Assembly (NCBI GenBank): GCA_907164885.2
Contig: OU015498.1
Span: forward strand, 93,460,233 to 93,524,232
DNA from: Dolomedes plantarius
Lineage: Eukaryota > Arthropoda > Arachnida > Araneae > Dolomedidae
Direction of reading: 5' to 3'
DNA: 64,000 nt
Shown here: one piece after another, positions 21,401-31,434 of the stretch
Position numbering within the stretch: the first letter of the stretch is position 1
Layout of the letters: every line of letters starts with the position of its first letter
Notes under the pieces: model-generated
Database searches by the model: none
What the model was told of the DNA's origin: nothing
What the model saw: only the letters and a program-made list of their open reading frames with translations
Program-made: the position numbers and the translations under genes

Positions 21401-24400
21401 TTGTAACAACTGAAGATTTAGAAAAAGTCAAAAAAAATTTCCAGTGGGTTGCAGAAAAAGTGAAAGTAAGCCTTTATTTATGTATAATACCTTTGTCAAT
21501 GACCTTTTCATGATTTTAGTTGAACTTGCAGTGTAGTAAATTTAAATGCAATTGACTTGTTAATTATTTTAAGTTCATTCACCATGTTGCAAATCTTCAC
21601 TGACTTCGGTCGTTAGAGAAAATAAACAAGGTGTTCTTACCTCAAATATAGTCAGCTCTCGATCTGTATCTTGATTCTAGTCTCGGGAGGGATGAAATAT
21701 ATTCTGGAACTCTATTATCCATCATGCTGTTCGCTAATTAATTCAGACTAGAGCATAGAAACTACTCGTTGCTTTTCTAATTATTATATTTAACACATTT
21801 TACATAAACAATTACACTTAACTACTTAACATCTATTTTAACATAACAGCACAACGGATATCGGTGTTTACTCCTCACAGAGTTCGTTCTTTCTGCCTAG
21901 TCTCTGCTGGGTGGCGCTAGAGGTCAGGATCGCCTGTTGCAACACACCAAATTGAAGTTACTATTCATCTAAAATACTTTGTATTACTAACATAATTAAA
22001 TATTTTTGATAAAATTGTTTTTAACATTAAATTTATAAAAATGAGCAAATGTAATTTAGTACACATTTTAAAAAATGGCTATTTTGTTAGAAATAACCAT
22101 GTTCTGAAAAAAAAAAGTTTGAATATAAGTTTATAAAGTACTATTTGTAATTTCTTTAGACACCATTATTGATTAATTAGGTTGATCTGAATCTAGAGTT
22201 TCAAGTTACAAAAGTTTACATTTGCAAACAGACTGAAAAATATATTTTGGTTTGTTATTAGTTTCTTTCTAGACTTATTCCAGAATCTGTTGCTTAACCC
22301 TGTGTTAATCTGGAGAGTTTCATCACCTCCACACATTTATTGTTAATTACATTCAGAAACATTCTTTGGGAGGTGCATATACATTTTCTTGAATACCTTT
22401 CATAACAAAATTTAGGAAATCAGTTCATTGTTCAATTTATTCCTCAGTGAATAAGGAAGGTTTGATTCTTATTGCTACGTTGCACAACCCTACCAATCTA
22501 ATGGAGTCAATATTTACAGTAGATTTTATGTCTTTCTTTATTAGATTATTTTGTTTTACTGATTTAACTTTTAATATTGCATCTTGAATGGGATGTAAAA
22601 AACATTAATATTTGCAGGGTTTACCAAAAAAGTTATTAGGTATTTCAGCACTGGTGAAATCAGTGAAACTGGAGAAATTTAAAAGTAGGTTTACATGGTA
22701 CATGTTATAGTCTATATATATATATAAAACAGTTCCGTAACTGACTCATTCATTCACTGACTGACTGACTGACTGACATACAACGTACAGACCAAACCGC
22801 TGGACCTAAAGGGCTGAAATTTTGCATGGCGATTCTTCTAATAGTGTAGGGGTGCACTAAGAAAGATTTTTCAAAAATTCTTGTTAGATTTTTTTAAATT
22901 AAATTTTTAAGCTGTTTTTTAAACTTTTTTTACGTTTGCATTTAAAATAATACATTGAGGGTTATAAAATTTATATCACGAGAAAGATCATAAAAATTCC
23001 TTCAAAATGCAATTTTTTTCGAATTTTTACCTCCATTTCCTGATTTTTGGTGAATTTTTAAAGATTAATTTTTAGAATTTAATGTATTAAATGCTGATCA
23101 CATGATTTCTTTTTCTGGTACTTTCAATAAATTTATCGTCACGTGCGTAACAACTAAATAGACAAAAAAAAAATTTTTTTTCTCTTCCTAATGCAGCAGA
23201 CGATTGGATATTATCAAAAAAAAATGCATATCCCTTACGATTTTTTTATAAATATATATATATAAAGATAGATATATATTTTACATCAATTGTATACATT
23301 GATCATCACATTTATTATAAATATATATATTTATTTTTTGGCATAAATTGCATACGTTGACCGTTGTATTTAATTTGAATGTACTCCGTAGCGAAGCGCG
23401 GGTTTTCAGCTAGTCATAACATAATACAATGAAACTTCTTTAGCTGGCCACCCCACAAAATGGCCACTTTTTATTTTAACCATGACTGGCCACCATAGAG
23501 AAGTTTTACTTTATGTATCTAAATCTTGGAAACAGTTATTTTGTACATATCAGGATTCTGAAAGAGATATTATTTCTCCATCATATGAACAAAATAACTT
23601 TTTATAACTACACCTAATTCTGTTTTTACATGATAGATACGTTCCTGAAGAATGTGTGTAAAAAAAGGACATTGTATCTATGGAAGAAAAGAAGATTGGT
23701 TCGGGGTCTAAAAAATCAGTAAAAATAATTTTAAGAAACCATATGAACATATTCGTTTTAAGCTTATTTTATTTCAACAAAATACACATGTAATAATATG
23801 TAATTAAAATAAAAAAAATTTGTCATGAACAAAAAAACCTGTTTTACGCATGAAATTTTTAAAATTGATTTTAACTTTCTTACAATAAACTGTGCATACG
23901 TTTGCGTACAACTGGAATATCACTGCTATCACTAGAAATATTGTTGACATGATCTTCTTCCTCTATTAATGAAATTCTTTCTGTGATCTCTTGAGCGAAA
24001 TCAGCACGAGTCTCCTCTGGTGCTGATGATACACCGGTTTTACAAACGAATTCAGTTATTAACCATTGTGCTCATGTTTTGGTTGGGGTGTTCTATGTAA
24101 CAGGCTGTCAACAACTTCAATTCATGTTGAAACTTCCCAGCACGTTCCTAATTAGGGTCATGTTTGACAAAATGATTACCCAATTTTTTGGCCAATTCCA
24201 GACCTTCTTTTATTAAATCTGCATTTAGAACAGGATCATTTTCTTTAATTTTCTCCATTTTTGATAGAATAAAAGAAAATGTTTTTGCGGACTGAATTCT
24301 TGAATCAAAACAGAACTGGATGCACTACTGCCTAAAATAATAACTCACAAATAAAATTTTGTTTTCTTAGAATTTAGGGGGGGGAAAATTGAGAAATTGG

Positions 24401-27221
24401 ATTGGACCACTTGTGTTAAATCAAAATGACTCGCATAAAAAGAGAATGAAATATTTTAAAAAAAACTTTTCTTGAATTTTTTTTTATTTTGATTTTGTGT
24501 TACATCAAATTCGTGTAAAAAGAGTTCATGCAAAAATAGAATTAGGTGTATAATGTTATTGACCATATAATCTTTTTTCATGAGGTATCAAAAAAGGATT
24601 GTCGTTGACCTCATAAATATTATTTGTTTCTCTGATTGATTGTTTCTATGACAAGTGGTTGTGTAATTTATAGACCAAACTTTCTGAAAACTAATGGAAG
24701 AATTTTTTCATACATGGGTGAAAGTTATTTAGATCAAATTTGTTTTTATCAGTATATAAAATTAATAACATCATTTCAATATTTGCTAATAATTTGTCTG
24801 TACATGATACAGTTATGACAAAGTATCACAGTTATTGTTGTCTTTTAAGAGATGTAATATTCCAATTACTGAATGGTGATTTTTTTTTATTATCATCATT
24901 ATTGATTTTACCACTATTTATTTGTTTTTAAAATATGAATCTTATCATTTTTGTTAATTCTTTTGATCATTGTAAAATTTGAAATTTCAAATCTTATTAG
25001 TATTTTCTCTAAGTCGACTACAAAATTTTGAAATTAGCTTAGTTTTTCTTTATATGCTACATTTCAGATTGTAGAGTTTGCATTGTTGTAATATTTAGAT
25101 TAAATTTATTTTTGCAATGGAGACTGTAGATTCATGTTTAGTGAGAGACTTTTGTATCTGCTTATTTGTCTTGAGAACTCAAGTGAAAATGTAATGTGTT
25201 AGTTTTCGTCCTAAATGTTTATTCCTGTCACTCCTTACATTTGTTTTCATAATTGCTGGACAAATAATGTAATGAATAAAATTTTAGGAATTTTTGCCCA
25301 GTCCGAAGGTTCAAGTTGTTATTTTGATGGGGTCTCCTTCTGATAAAGCTTTCTGTGTCAAGATACAAGATGCCTGCAAAAAATTGGGTGTGCCTGCATT
25401 TATGAGAGTGACTTCTGCTCATAAAGGACCTGATGAAACCCTAAACATCATTGCTCAGTATGAAGGTATAAATATTTCTTTTGTATGTAAATTGTTTAAA
25501 TTAAACAAGTTTTTAGATTAAAAATTTACCTGCCTAATCTCTGAATTGATATGGTTTCTAATACTTATTAATATTTCAGTTACTTGTCTTTGCTTTCAGA
25601 TCAATATAAAATATTTTCTGCATGAAATTTTTTTTTTTGTTTAAAACCTTTTTAAGTATGATATTTTAGGATATTAACAATTTCTCCTAAAGTATAAAAA
25701 ATGGAAATATAATACTTTCTCATTACTAGAACCTTATAGAATACACAAAATAATGAAACTCTGAATAATCAGCAGTCTGCCCCATAATTTTAGTTAGTAT
25801 TTCTTTTCTTCACTACATGTCATTCCTGCCAGATGCTTAGCTAGGCATTTAGGGGCCCGGGGGCATTGTCCCTGTTGTCCCAGCCTAGTTACGCCCCCTG
25901 ATTCCTGCCATAATTGGAGAAATTACAGTTCCAACACTAGTTTGGGTAAAAATTCAGGATAAGATTGATATGGATTATTAAATGAAGAAAAATATATTAG
26001 ATTTTCAATATCAATGGAAATCCCTAATTTAAGTGAATATATCTGTAATAACTGTCATTTCATTGTGGAAAATTCTGCCGCCTTTTGAAACATTTGGTGG
26101 TTCTGTTTTTGAGGCATACCTAAGGTATTCAATCTGCAGTTTAAATAATGACTAAAATCAGAGAGAGAAAGTGTATTCTTAAAGAGCTGTACTTAATATG
26201 TTTCAGCAAGAAGTGTTTTATGAAAGTGTAACAAATTTAGACTTTAATAATGAAACCATCTCTAACAATCAATCACCTTAGTTTTTTAAATCTGGGATGG
26301 ATTCCATGAAGACTAATCAAGTGTTCTTAACTGGAATCAATGGGGATGATTGTGTGCTGTTAGAAAGAATTCCCTGAAAGGATTTCCTTGTTAATAATGT
26401 GTTTACAGAGAGTATATCAGGGATGTTCCCGGTTCCTATTCTAATGAAATTCTGGAATTTGGAAGCAGTTTCCAAAAAATATCCATGACTGAAGGAAAGA
26501 AATAAACAAAAAGTCTGATCAAGTGGTCTACTTGTTACTTAGTTTTATGGACTGCTAAAGGGGGATGTTTAACAACCATACATGTAAAAAACAAAGGCGG
26601 AGAGCTTTTTTTCAGCCACTGGACCAATTGTACATTAAATGTAGTTGTGTATTTTTTGTCTCTGTTATATGTATCAGGAATGGAATGTAATGTAATAAAT
26701 AAATTTATTTTTCAGGCTCTGGTCAACCTACGATTTTTATTGCTGTTGCTGGAAGAAGCAATGGACTTGGACCTGTCACTTCTGGGAATTCTGCTTTTCC
26801 TGTAATTAATTGTCCACCAGTAACTGCAGACTGGGGAAGAGAAGATATCTGGTCCTCACTGAGGTTGCCCTCAGGTTAGTGAATAAGCTAATGAAGACAT
26901 ATAAATTATTTTTGAAATTTATTCTGTTTACCACTTTATTTTTTCTAGATTTATAATTGTAGTAATCAGCCCTTTTTAATTCTTAAGCTATAATTACAGT
27001 AATATGGTGTTTACTAGTCACAAAAAAAAAAAAGAAAATTTGTAAACATTAAAAAATAGGTCCCAAAATCCCTGAAAATATCACAAAATTTGAAATAAAT
27101 CATGAAAAATTATCTAGTTTCACCTGAATAAAAAACTTTAATTAAAACTCCTAGGGAAATCTAAATATCTTGTCTTCCAGAATGCTATTTATGTTATTGA
27201 AAAGAATTCATGGCAAGCTAT

Positions 27222-27308
<87 letters not shown>

Positions 27309-29764
27309 CTTCTTTTAATTACTGCAAAAAGGAATCCTTGTTCACCAATCTCGCATGCTTAAAATTACAATGTCATTCCATCTGAGTCTTGAAAACACAA
27401 AAGGTGTTTGTTCCAAATGGTTTCCAAAAATAGGCTGTGAGGATCCCCTTTTTTTTTCTCTTTTGCTGTTGCAGTTTTATTGTTCTGCATTGATCAGATC
27501 ATGTACAGCAATTTCTGAGGTGGTTTTTTACAGTTAATGTAAAGAAATATTAGTATGCAAATATTGACGAACACAAAGAACAGAAAGCAATTAAAAGATT
27601 TCATAAATGTTTCATGCCAATAAACTCAAAATTTTGGGAAACACTTTGTTGAAAATTTTCCAAAATTGAAGGAAAACTTTAAATTTTTACCAAACTCAGG
27701 TTATAAAAATTTAGAAATAGGACAAAACTGTATGGCTTTGCAGTACCCAAAATATATAACTTTATGTATAGTGGCTGTGAACCTTTTCTTACTTCAGATT
27801 GAATTTTGTGATTTTAGTTCACATATTTTGCCAAGTTCTTGTGTGTCCCATAAATGGTAGTAAAAAAAAAAAAAAAAATACACTCGTATTTCCATTTATA
27901 TTTATTGTTTTCTTACTATAAGTCATGGTTAATGGTCCTTAGATTGTTACCAATGATTACTGAATGATCTTTGGATCATAATAAAGGAGATGATTCCTTC
28001 CTAATTGTAAAAATAAACTCTTTTTATATGTTCGCTGCCACTGAAATTGACATCCATCCTCAGATGGAGATGTTTCTATGGTGTCCTTCTCAACATCACC
28101 ATCTCCTTCCAATTCGCTTGTAGTATCCCAACCGTAGTCTTCGTCTGTGCTGTCATAATCAGAAGGATCACTCTTTTCTAATAATTCTAATATTTTGGCT
28201 TCAGTCAATTTTTTATTTACTTTCCTTTTTTTGGGCTGTGAAAGTCCTGCCATACTTGTACCGTCTGCCACTTTTAAAAACACACTAAAAAAAATTTAAA
28301 CACAAAATTTGAAAAACATGCATGTAAAATATAAAAATAATGCTTCACTAACATGCCTCAAAATCCTCTTCATTCAACCTCCAAGGCCCCACTAAAAATA
28401 AATCCTATAACTTATCTTAGTCGACCGTCGTCCCAGAGTGTCACCAGCATATGAGGTAGCACCATGCTGATATGCTAGCACGTCAGTGCCAGCAAACGTG
28501 TTAAGGAACATATTGGTGCATTCTTTTTCGGTAATTTGTGTTTTACTATAAGTTATAATGTGAGTAAATCACTTTAAGGGGAAAAATATGACAAAATATT
28601 AAAATTTTAATTCTGTTGGTTTTTTAAAATGTTGAAAAGCTGTTGCAAAATATTTTAAATAGAAAATAGAATTTTTTTCTTTTAGTTAATTACTTCTGAT
28701 TACATTTTTGGATTCTTAGATAATTTGTGAAATACTGTTCACAAAATTTTTTTTTTAAATCCAATTTTCTATATATAACAGTTCCATAACTGACTGACTG
28801 ACAGATAATGCACAGACCAAACCGCTGGACCTAAAGTGTTGAAATTTTGCATGGCATTTCTTCTTACAGTTTAGGGGTGCACTAAGAAAGATTTTTGAAA
28901 AATTCTTCTTAGATTTTTTTAAATTAAATTTTTAAGCTGTTTTTGTAACATTCTTTAAAGTTTGCATTTAAAATAATATGAGGGTTATAAAATTTATATC
29001 ACAAGAAAGATCATAAAAATTCCTTTAAAATGAAATCTTTTTGAATCTTTACCTCCATTTTTCTGATTTTTGGTGAATTTTTAAAAGATTAATTTTAAGA
29101 ATTTAATTTATTAAATGCTGATCTCATGGTTTCTTTTCTTTTTGTGATACTTCAAATTAATTTTGCGTCACGTGCATAATAACGAAATAAATTGACAAAA
29201 AAAATTTTTTTTTTCTTCCTATTGCAGTAGATTGGACATTATCCAAAAAAATATTAAAATACAGCAAAAGAAATGTTCTTCAAACTGTACTATATTCTTT
29301 AGTATGTTCTATTAGATTTAATTTGAAGATTTTCTTCTACATTATTTTGTCTGTAAAAATATCCATTATGATTTTTTTTCCATTAATTGCATACATTGAC
29401 TTTTGTATTTATTATAAATATATTATTTTATTTTATTTTTATTTTTGGCAATAATTGCATACATTGACCGTTGTATTTAATTTGAATGTACTCCGTAGCG
29501 AAGCACGGGTATTCAGCTAGTGTAAAATATAAGTTGATTGAAGGCAGGGTCTGCTGTATTGGATTTTACTCCCTTTGCTTATTCTGTTTTTCCTTTCCCC
29601 TTGTAGGTCTTGGATGTACCACAGTCCTTTCTCCTGATGGTGCTGCTTTAGCTGCTGCTCAGATTATGGCATTGACTGACCATGTGATCTGGTCTCGTCT
29701 AAAAGCACAGCAGTTGAACAGATGGATAGACTTGAAACATGCAGATGCAAATATTGCTGCTTAA
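15428..29764 (+). CDS. PAICS: PAICS / ADE2: bifunctional AIR carboxylase and SAICAR synthetase (whole gene, 8 exons)
   Basis: This cytosolic enzyme catalyses steps 6 and 7 of de novo purine synthesis, carboxylation of AIR to CAIR and its ligation with aspartate to SAICAR. Coding exons are 15428-15434, 16242-16439, 17219-17397, 18900-19104, 21296-21465, 25288-25465, 26716-26874 and 29607-29764. All have GT/AG borders and matching phases, giving 417 residues against about 425 in vertebrates. The SAICAR synthetase half (about residues 5-255) shows [15 protein letters not shown] and DMKVEYG. The AIR carboxylase half (about 258-410) shows LMGSPSD (266-272), TSAHKGPDE (295-303) and AGRSNGLGP. The 7-nt first exon (ATGAGTT) is the weakest part. 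The other seven exons are certain. Introns carry many transposons. ATTAAA at 29812 is a possible poly(A) signal. Confidence 0.95.
15798..16645 (+). repeat. Pair of ~85-bp direct repeats flanking PAICS exon 2
   Basis: TTTAAGACTGTACTTTTTATAATAG... at about 15798-15886 recurs at about 16563-16645 in the same orientation, with about 85-90% identity by eye. One copy is in intron 1 and one in intron 2, so they bracket exon 2. No terminal repeats are visible. Confidence 0.65.
16242..16439 (+). CDS. PAICS: PAICS exon 2
   Basis: The acceptor is TTTTTTCTCTGTAG and the donor GTAAGT. It encodes [15 protein letters not shown]..., the EGKTK ATP-binding loop of SAICAR synthetase, and [10 protein letters not shown]. 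It ends in phase 1 after NKV. Confidence 0.93.
17219..17397 (+). CDS. PAICS: PAICS exon 3
   Basis: The acceptor is TTTCATTGCAG and the donor GTGAGA. It encodes [18 protein letters not shown], then [20 protein letters not shown], covering the first SAICAR synthetase signature. It ends in phase 0 at FFK. Confidence 0.95.
18556..18850. mobile_element. Miniature TA-flanked element in PAICS intron 3
   Basis: The inverted ends CCATATTTTTTTGGACCAT and (inverse) CTGTATTTTATGGATCAT are flanked by TA. The core is AT-rich and non-coding. The 'TACTGTATTTT-GGACCATAAGA' style resembles Tc/mariner-derived miniature elements. Confidence 0.55.
18900..19104 (+). CDS. PAICS: PAICS exon 4
   Basis: The acceptor is GTGTGTGTCTTTAG and the donor GTAAGT. 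It encodes [18 protein letters not shown] and [14 protein letters not shown]. The signature normally reads DxKxE(F/I)G; here it is EYG. Confidence 0.95.
19781..20175. mobile_element. hAT miniature element in PAICS intron 4
   Basis: The ends CAGTGGTGCACAAACT are inverted at both sides. They are flanked by ATATAGAT (19773-19780) and ATAAAGAT (20176-20183), an 8-bp duplication with one change. The subterminal GGTCGTGGGT/GGGTTGCGACCCAC pattern is common in hAT miniature elements. It is 395 bp and non-coding. Confidence 0.8.
20477..21013. mobile_element. Pogo/Tigger-like miniature element in PAICS intron 4
   Basis: The left end CAGTAGAGCATCAATAATCT and the right inverse CAGTGAATTGTTGATTATCT are flanked by TA. 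It is 537 bp with no recognisable transposase. The CAGT...ATNATC ends resemble Tigger elements. Confidence 0.7.
21296..21465 (+). CDS. PAICS: PAICS exon 5
   Basis: The acceptor is CTAACTAG and the donor GTAAGC. It encodes [20 protein letters not shown] and [13 protein letters not shown], the end of the SAICAR synthetase domain. Confidence 0.95.
21585..21944 (-). repeat. Solo LTR in PAICS intron 5 with 5-bp duplication CACCA
   Basis: The 360-bp segment starts TGTTGCAAATC and ends GCCTGTTGCAACA. It is flanked by CACCA at 21580-21584 and 21945-21949. The minus orientation is preferred because a T-rich 3' end then follows the internal region. No internal retroelement genes remain, so it arose by LTR-LTR recombination. 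Confidence 0.75.
22711..23413 (+). mobile_element. Non-autonomous Helitron in PAICS intron 5
   Basis: It starts TCTATATATATATATAAAAC, followed by GACTGACTGACTGACATAC and ACCAAACCGCTGGACC. It ends ACTCCGTAGCGAAGCGCGGG...CAGCTAG before T. TC and CTAG termini with a short 3' hairpin (CCG..CGG) mark a Helitron or Helentron. Related copies are at 28769-29520, 50014-50318 and 53561-54317. Confidence 0.75.
23427..23511. mobile_element. 85-bp TA-flanked miniature element
   Basis: CAATGAAACTTCTTTAGCTGG is inverted, diverged, as AAGTAAAACTTCTCTATGGTGG, with TA on both sides. A relative lies at 60015-60136. Both resemble pogo/Tigger termini. Confidence 0.55.
23611..24548 (-). mobile_element. Internally deleted pogo/Tigger transposon in PAICS intron 5
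   Basis: The termini CACCTAATTCTGTTTTTACA and (inverse) CACCTAATTCTATTTTTGCA are flanked by TA. Minus-strand coding remnants run from about 24300 to 23885. One is a CENP-B-type helix-turn-helix piece ([30 protein letters not shown]). The other is an acidic C-terminus ([20 protein letters not shown]) ending VRKRMHSLL. The catalytic domain is missing. A shorter relative is at 62437-63002. Confidence 0.75.
25288..25465 (+). CDS. PAICS: PAICS exon 6
   Basis: The acceptor is ATAAAATTTTAG and the donor GTATAA. It encodes the linker EFLPSPKVQ, then [10 protein letters not shown] and [16 protein letters not shown]. This opens the AIR carboxylase (PurE-like) domain. Confidence 0.95.
25830..25900. mobile_element. 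71-bp hAT miniature element with perfect 8-bp duplication
   Basis: The ends CAGATGCTTAGCTAGGC and (inverse) CAGGGGGCGTAACTAGGC are flanked by identical ATTCCTGC at 25822-25829 and 25901-25908. It is extremely short, essentially two termini joined. It lies in PAICS intron 6. Confidence 0.8.
26716..26874 (+). CDS. PAICS: PAICS exon 7
   Basis: The acceptor is TTATTTTTCAG and the donor GTTAGT. It encodes [20 protein letters not shown] and [10 protein letters not shown], the substrate-binding core of the carboxylase domain. Confidence 0.95.
27225..27306. repeat. (AT)n microsatellite, ~40 units
   Basis: Uninterrupted AT dinucleotides of about 80 bp in PAICS intron 7. The plus-strand frame of alternating Ile and Tyr across it is an artefact. 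Confidence 0.97.
27957..28283 (-). pseudogene. piggyBac transposase N-terminal fragment
   Basis: The frame has [20 protein letters not shown], then an acidic segment ([16 protein letters not shown] and [14 protein letters not shown]). piggyBac transposases begin with just such 'ILE.LE.SD.SD..S..ED' acidic leaders. The conserved PGBD catalytic domain that should follow is absent. The tail ([18 protein letters not shown]) looks non-homologous. It is a relic inside an intron, not a host gene. Confidence 0.55.
27957..28500 (-). mobile_element. piggyBac-like transposon, 5' end fragment in PAICS intron 7
   Basis: On the minus strand TTAA (28504-28501) is followed by CACGTTTGCTGGCACTGACG, with CTAGCATATCAGCATGG repeated inverted as subterminal motifs. 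TTAA targets are typical of piggyBac. A transposase start lies inside at 28283-27957. The 3' terminus is not found, so the copy is truncated. Confidence 0.6.
28769..29520 (+). mobile_element. Non-autonomous Helitron in PAICS intron 7
   Basis: It starts TCTATATATAACAGTTCC and ends ACTCCGTAGCGAAGCACGGG...CAGCTAG before T. It is about 85-90% similar to the intron 5 copy along its length. Its 3' end lies 86 bp before PAICS exon 8. Confidence 0.75.
29607..29764 (+). CDS. PAICS: PAICS exon 8 (last)
   Basis: The acceptor is CCTTTCCCCTTGTAG. It encodes [20 protein letters not shown] and [14 protein letters not shown], then TAA. A Helitron ends only 86 bp upstream of this exon (29520). Confidence 0.95.
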
Positions 29765-29811
29765 AAAAAAATATCTATCCAAATCTGTATTTGTTAAATA
29801 AGTCTTTGTTT

Positions 29812-29817
29812 ATTAAA
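29812..29817 (+). terminator. Candidate poly(A) signal ATTAAA of PAICS
   Basis: ATTAAA 48 nt after the stop codon. No AATAAA is nearer, and further ATTAAA words lie at about 29878 and 29950. Confidence 0.35.
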
Positions 29818-30066
29818 TTGAGTTGTCAGTTTATTATCCTTATGTCACTTTTTAGAAGCATTTAAAAGCATTTTGTAATTAAATTCATTCTTGCAGAGTG
29901 TTTGAGTTTAACTGTACTTAATGATAGATCCAAACATAGATTATATCTTATTAAAGAGGTTTACCTTGTGATAAAAATCTTTTCTTGTCAGCCTCATTCA
30001 ATTTTTTGTATTGTTTACCTCAGGATATAGGCCTGGGGCAAAATACTATCTTCTGTACACCTAAAG

Positions 30067-30100
<34 letters not shown>
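30067..30100. repeat. (TA)n microsatellite
   Basis: Seventeen TA units between PAICS and the Tc1 cluster. Confidence 0.95.
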
Positions 30101-30101
<1 letters not shown>

Positions 30102-30374
30102 GGGGCTTTGACAAATTTATGTATCAATATAAATTTGTTCAAGCCCCTTTTTGTAATTACTTGAATTATTGAAACAAGGCAAGATATATAATTACTGATT
30201 CTGATCTGAAGATGTAATTTTTTGGACATCAGGGATAGTAAAATAGTTGAATATGAATATTTTTAATGAGAAATACAGTATAAATTGTCAGTATTAAAAT
30301 TGCTATACTACTTAAAAAGTTTCATATGTACTAAACCAATGGAGCAGAGTTTTTGTTGTTTGTTTGTTTGTTCC

Positions 30375-30770
30375 TTGAATAGTAGTTGATCAGCCTATTT
30401 TCAATGATAAAGTTCCCAAATAGTGTCCTGCGGGATTTCTTGCCAAATTTTCACCAACTTTGGCTAAATCATCAACATTTTGGGATAATTGCAATCGCCT
30501 TCCCATCACATCTGACATGTACTCTATGGGGGAGAGATCAGGCTATTTAGGTCACCATGGAACTATTCGGCAAGCTTGAAGACAATTCATTGCAACACAT
30601 GCATTATCTTGTTGAAAAATAAGTCCAGGTGGTGCAAGAGGTAAACAACGAAATGGGTCGCAAAATGTTATCTACGTACCGCTGTGCTGCAAGTGTGTTA
30701 CTAATGAGTGTCAAAGGGGTCCAGCTATCAAAGGAAAAGGTACCTCAGACCATAACACTCTGTTGGGAGA
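30375..30770 (-). pseudogene. Tc1 transposase, C-terminal half (first family)
   Basis: Minus-strand reading gives WTPLTLISNTLAAQRYVDNI, then in shifted frames IFQQDNACVAMNCLQ, PDLSPIEYMSDVMGRRLQ and VDDLAKVGENLARNPAGHYL. These are the second and third catalytic motifs and the C-terminus of a Tc1 transposase. Several frameshifts are present. Its 5' half is replaced by the next Tc1 fragment at 30781. Confidence 0.65.
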
Positions 30771-30780
30771 GGGGGGGAGG

Positions 30781-30998
30781 TCATACAGCTCTCATAGTGT
30801 GATGCCATACTGGAAACAAGGAAGTTTTTTTTTAGTCCCTGTGGAAGTAAGTCCCACTCTGCAACAACGCAGTTTTCAGCTCCTGGATGATTCTCGGAAC
30901 GGATGGCGAGCTGCAATTGTCCTCCCAAGAGGGTCCCAGACATGTTCAATTGGGTTTAGGTCTGGATATATGGCTGGTCAATCCGACCGGCAAATATC
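30781..30998 (-). pseudogene. Tc1 transposase C-terminal fragment, left arm of an inverted pair
   Basis: It reads minus-strand QPYIQT..., NMSGTLLGGQL and WDLLPQGLKKN. It is the inverse, with few changes, of 31148-31379. The catalytic Glu region (LNPVEHVWDPLGR) is readable in one frame. Confidence 0.7.
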
Positions 30999-31039
30999 CT
31001 AAGTGAGATGGTAACTAAGTAAGTGGTATGGGGAGATCT

Positions 31040-31385
31040 TACATCCCTATTTTCGACTTTTCAGGGGCGCAGTTGGCCCTCGGTTTAATTTTATAGACAA
31101 TTCTCGTCCACACACGGGTCACTTAGTCGACGACTATCTTGAAAGTGAGGATATTCGCCGGTCGAATTTACCAGCCATATATCCAGACCTAAACCCAGTT
31201 GAACATGTCTGGGACCCTCTTGGGAGGACAATTGCAGCTCGCCATCCCCCTTCGAGAATCATCCAGGAGCTGAAAACTACGTTGTTGCAGGGGTGGGACT
31301 TACTTCCACAGGGACTCAAAAAAAAAAAAAAAAACTGCCTCGTTTCCAGTATGGCATCACACTATGAGAGCTATATGACTGAGAG
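31040..31385 (+). pseudogene. Tc1 transposase C-terminal fragment, right arm of an inverted pair
   Basis: Plus-strand reading gives DDYLESEDIRRSNLPAIYPD, then LNPVEHVWDPLGRTIAARHP and WDLLPQGLKK, interrupted by a 17-base A run. It is the C-terminal third of a Tc1 transposase and is broken by frameshifts. Confidence 0.75.
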
Positions 31386-31434
31386 GCGTCCATACCCCCT
31401 ATTAAAGTTATTTTATGTTCGATCTTGCAATAAA

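Noticed and set aside
27170..27385. 71-codon plus-strand frame rich in Ile-Tyr
   Set aside because: It is translated from an (AT)n microsatellite.
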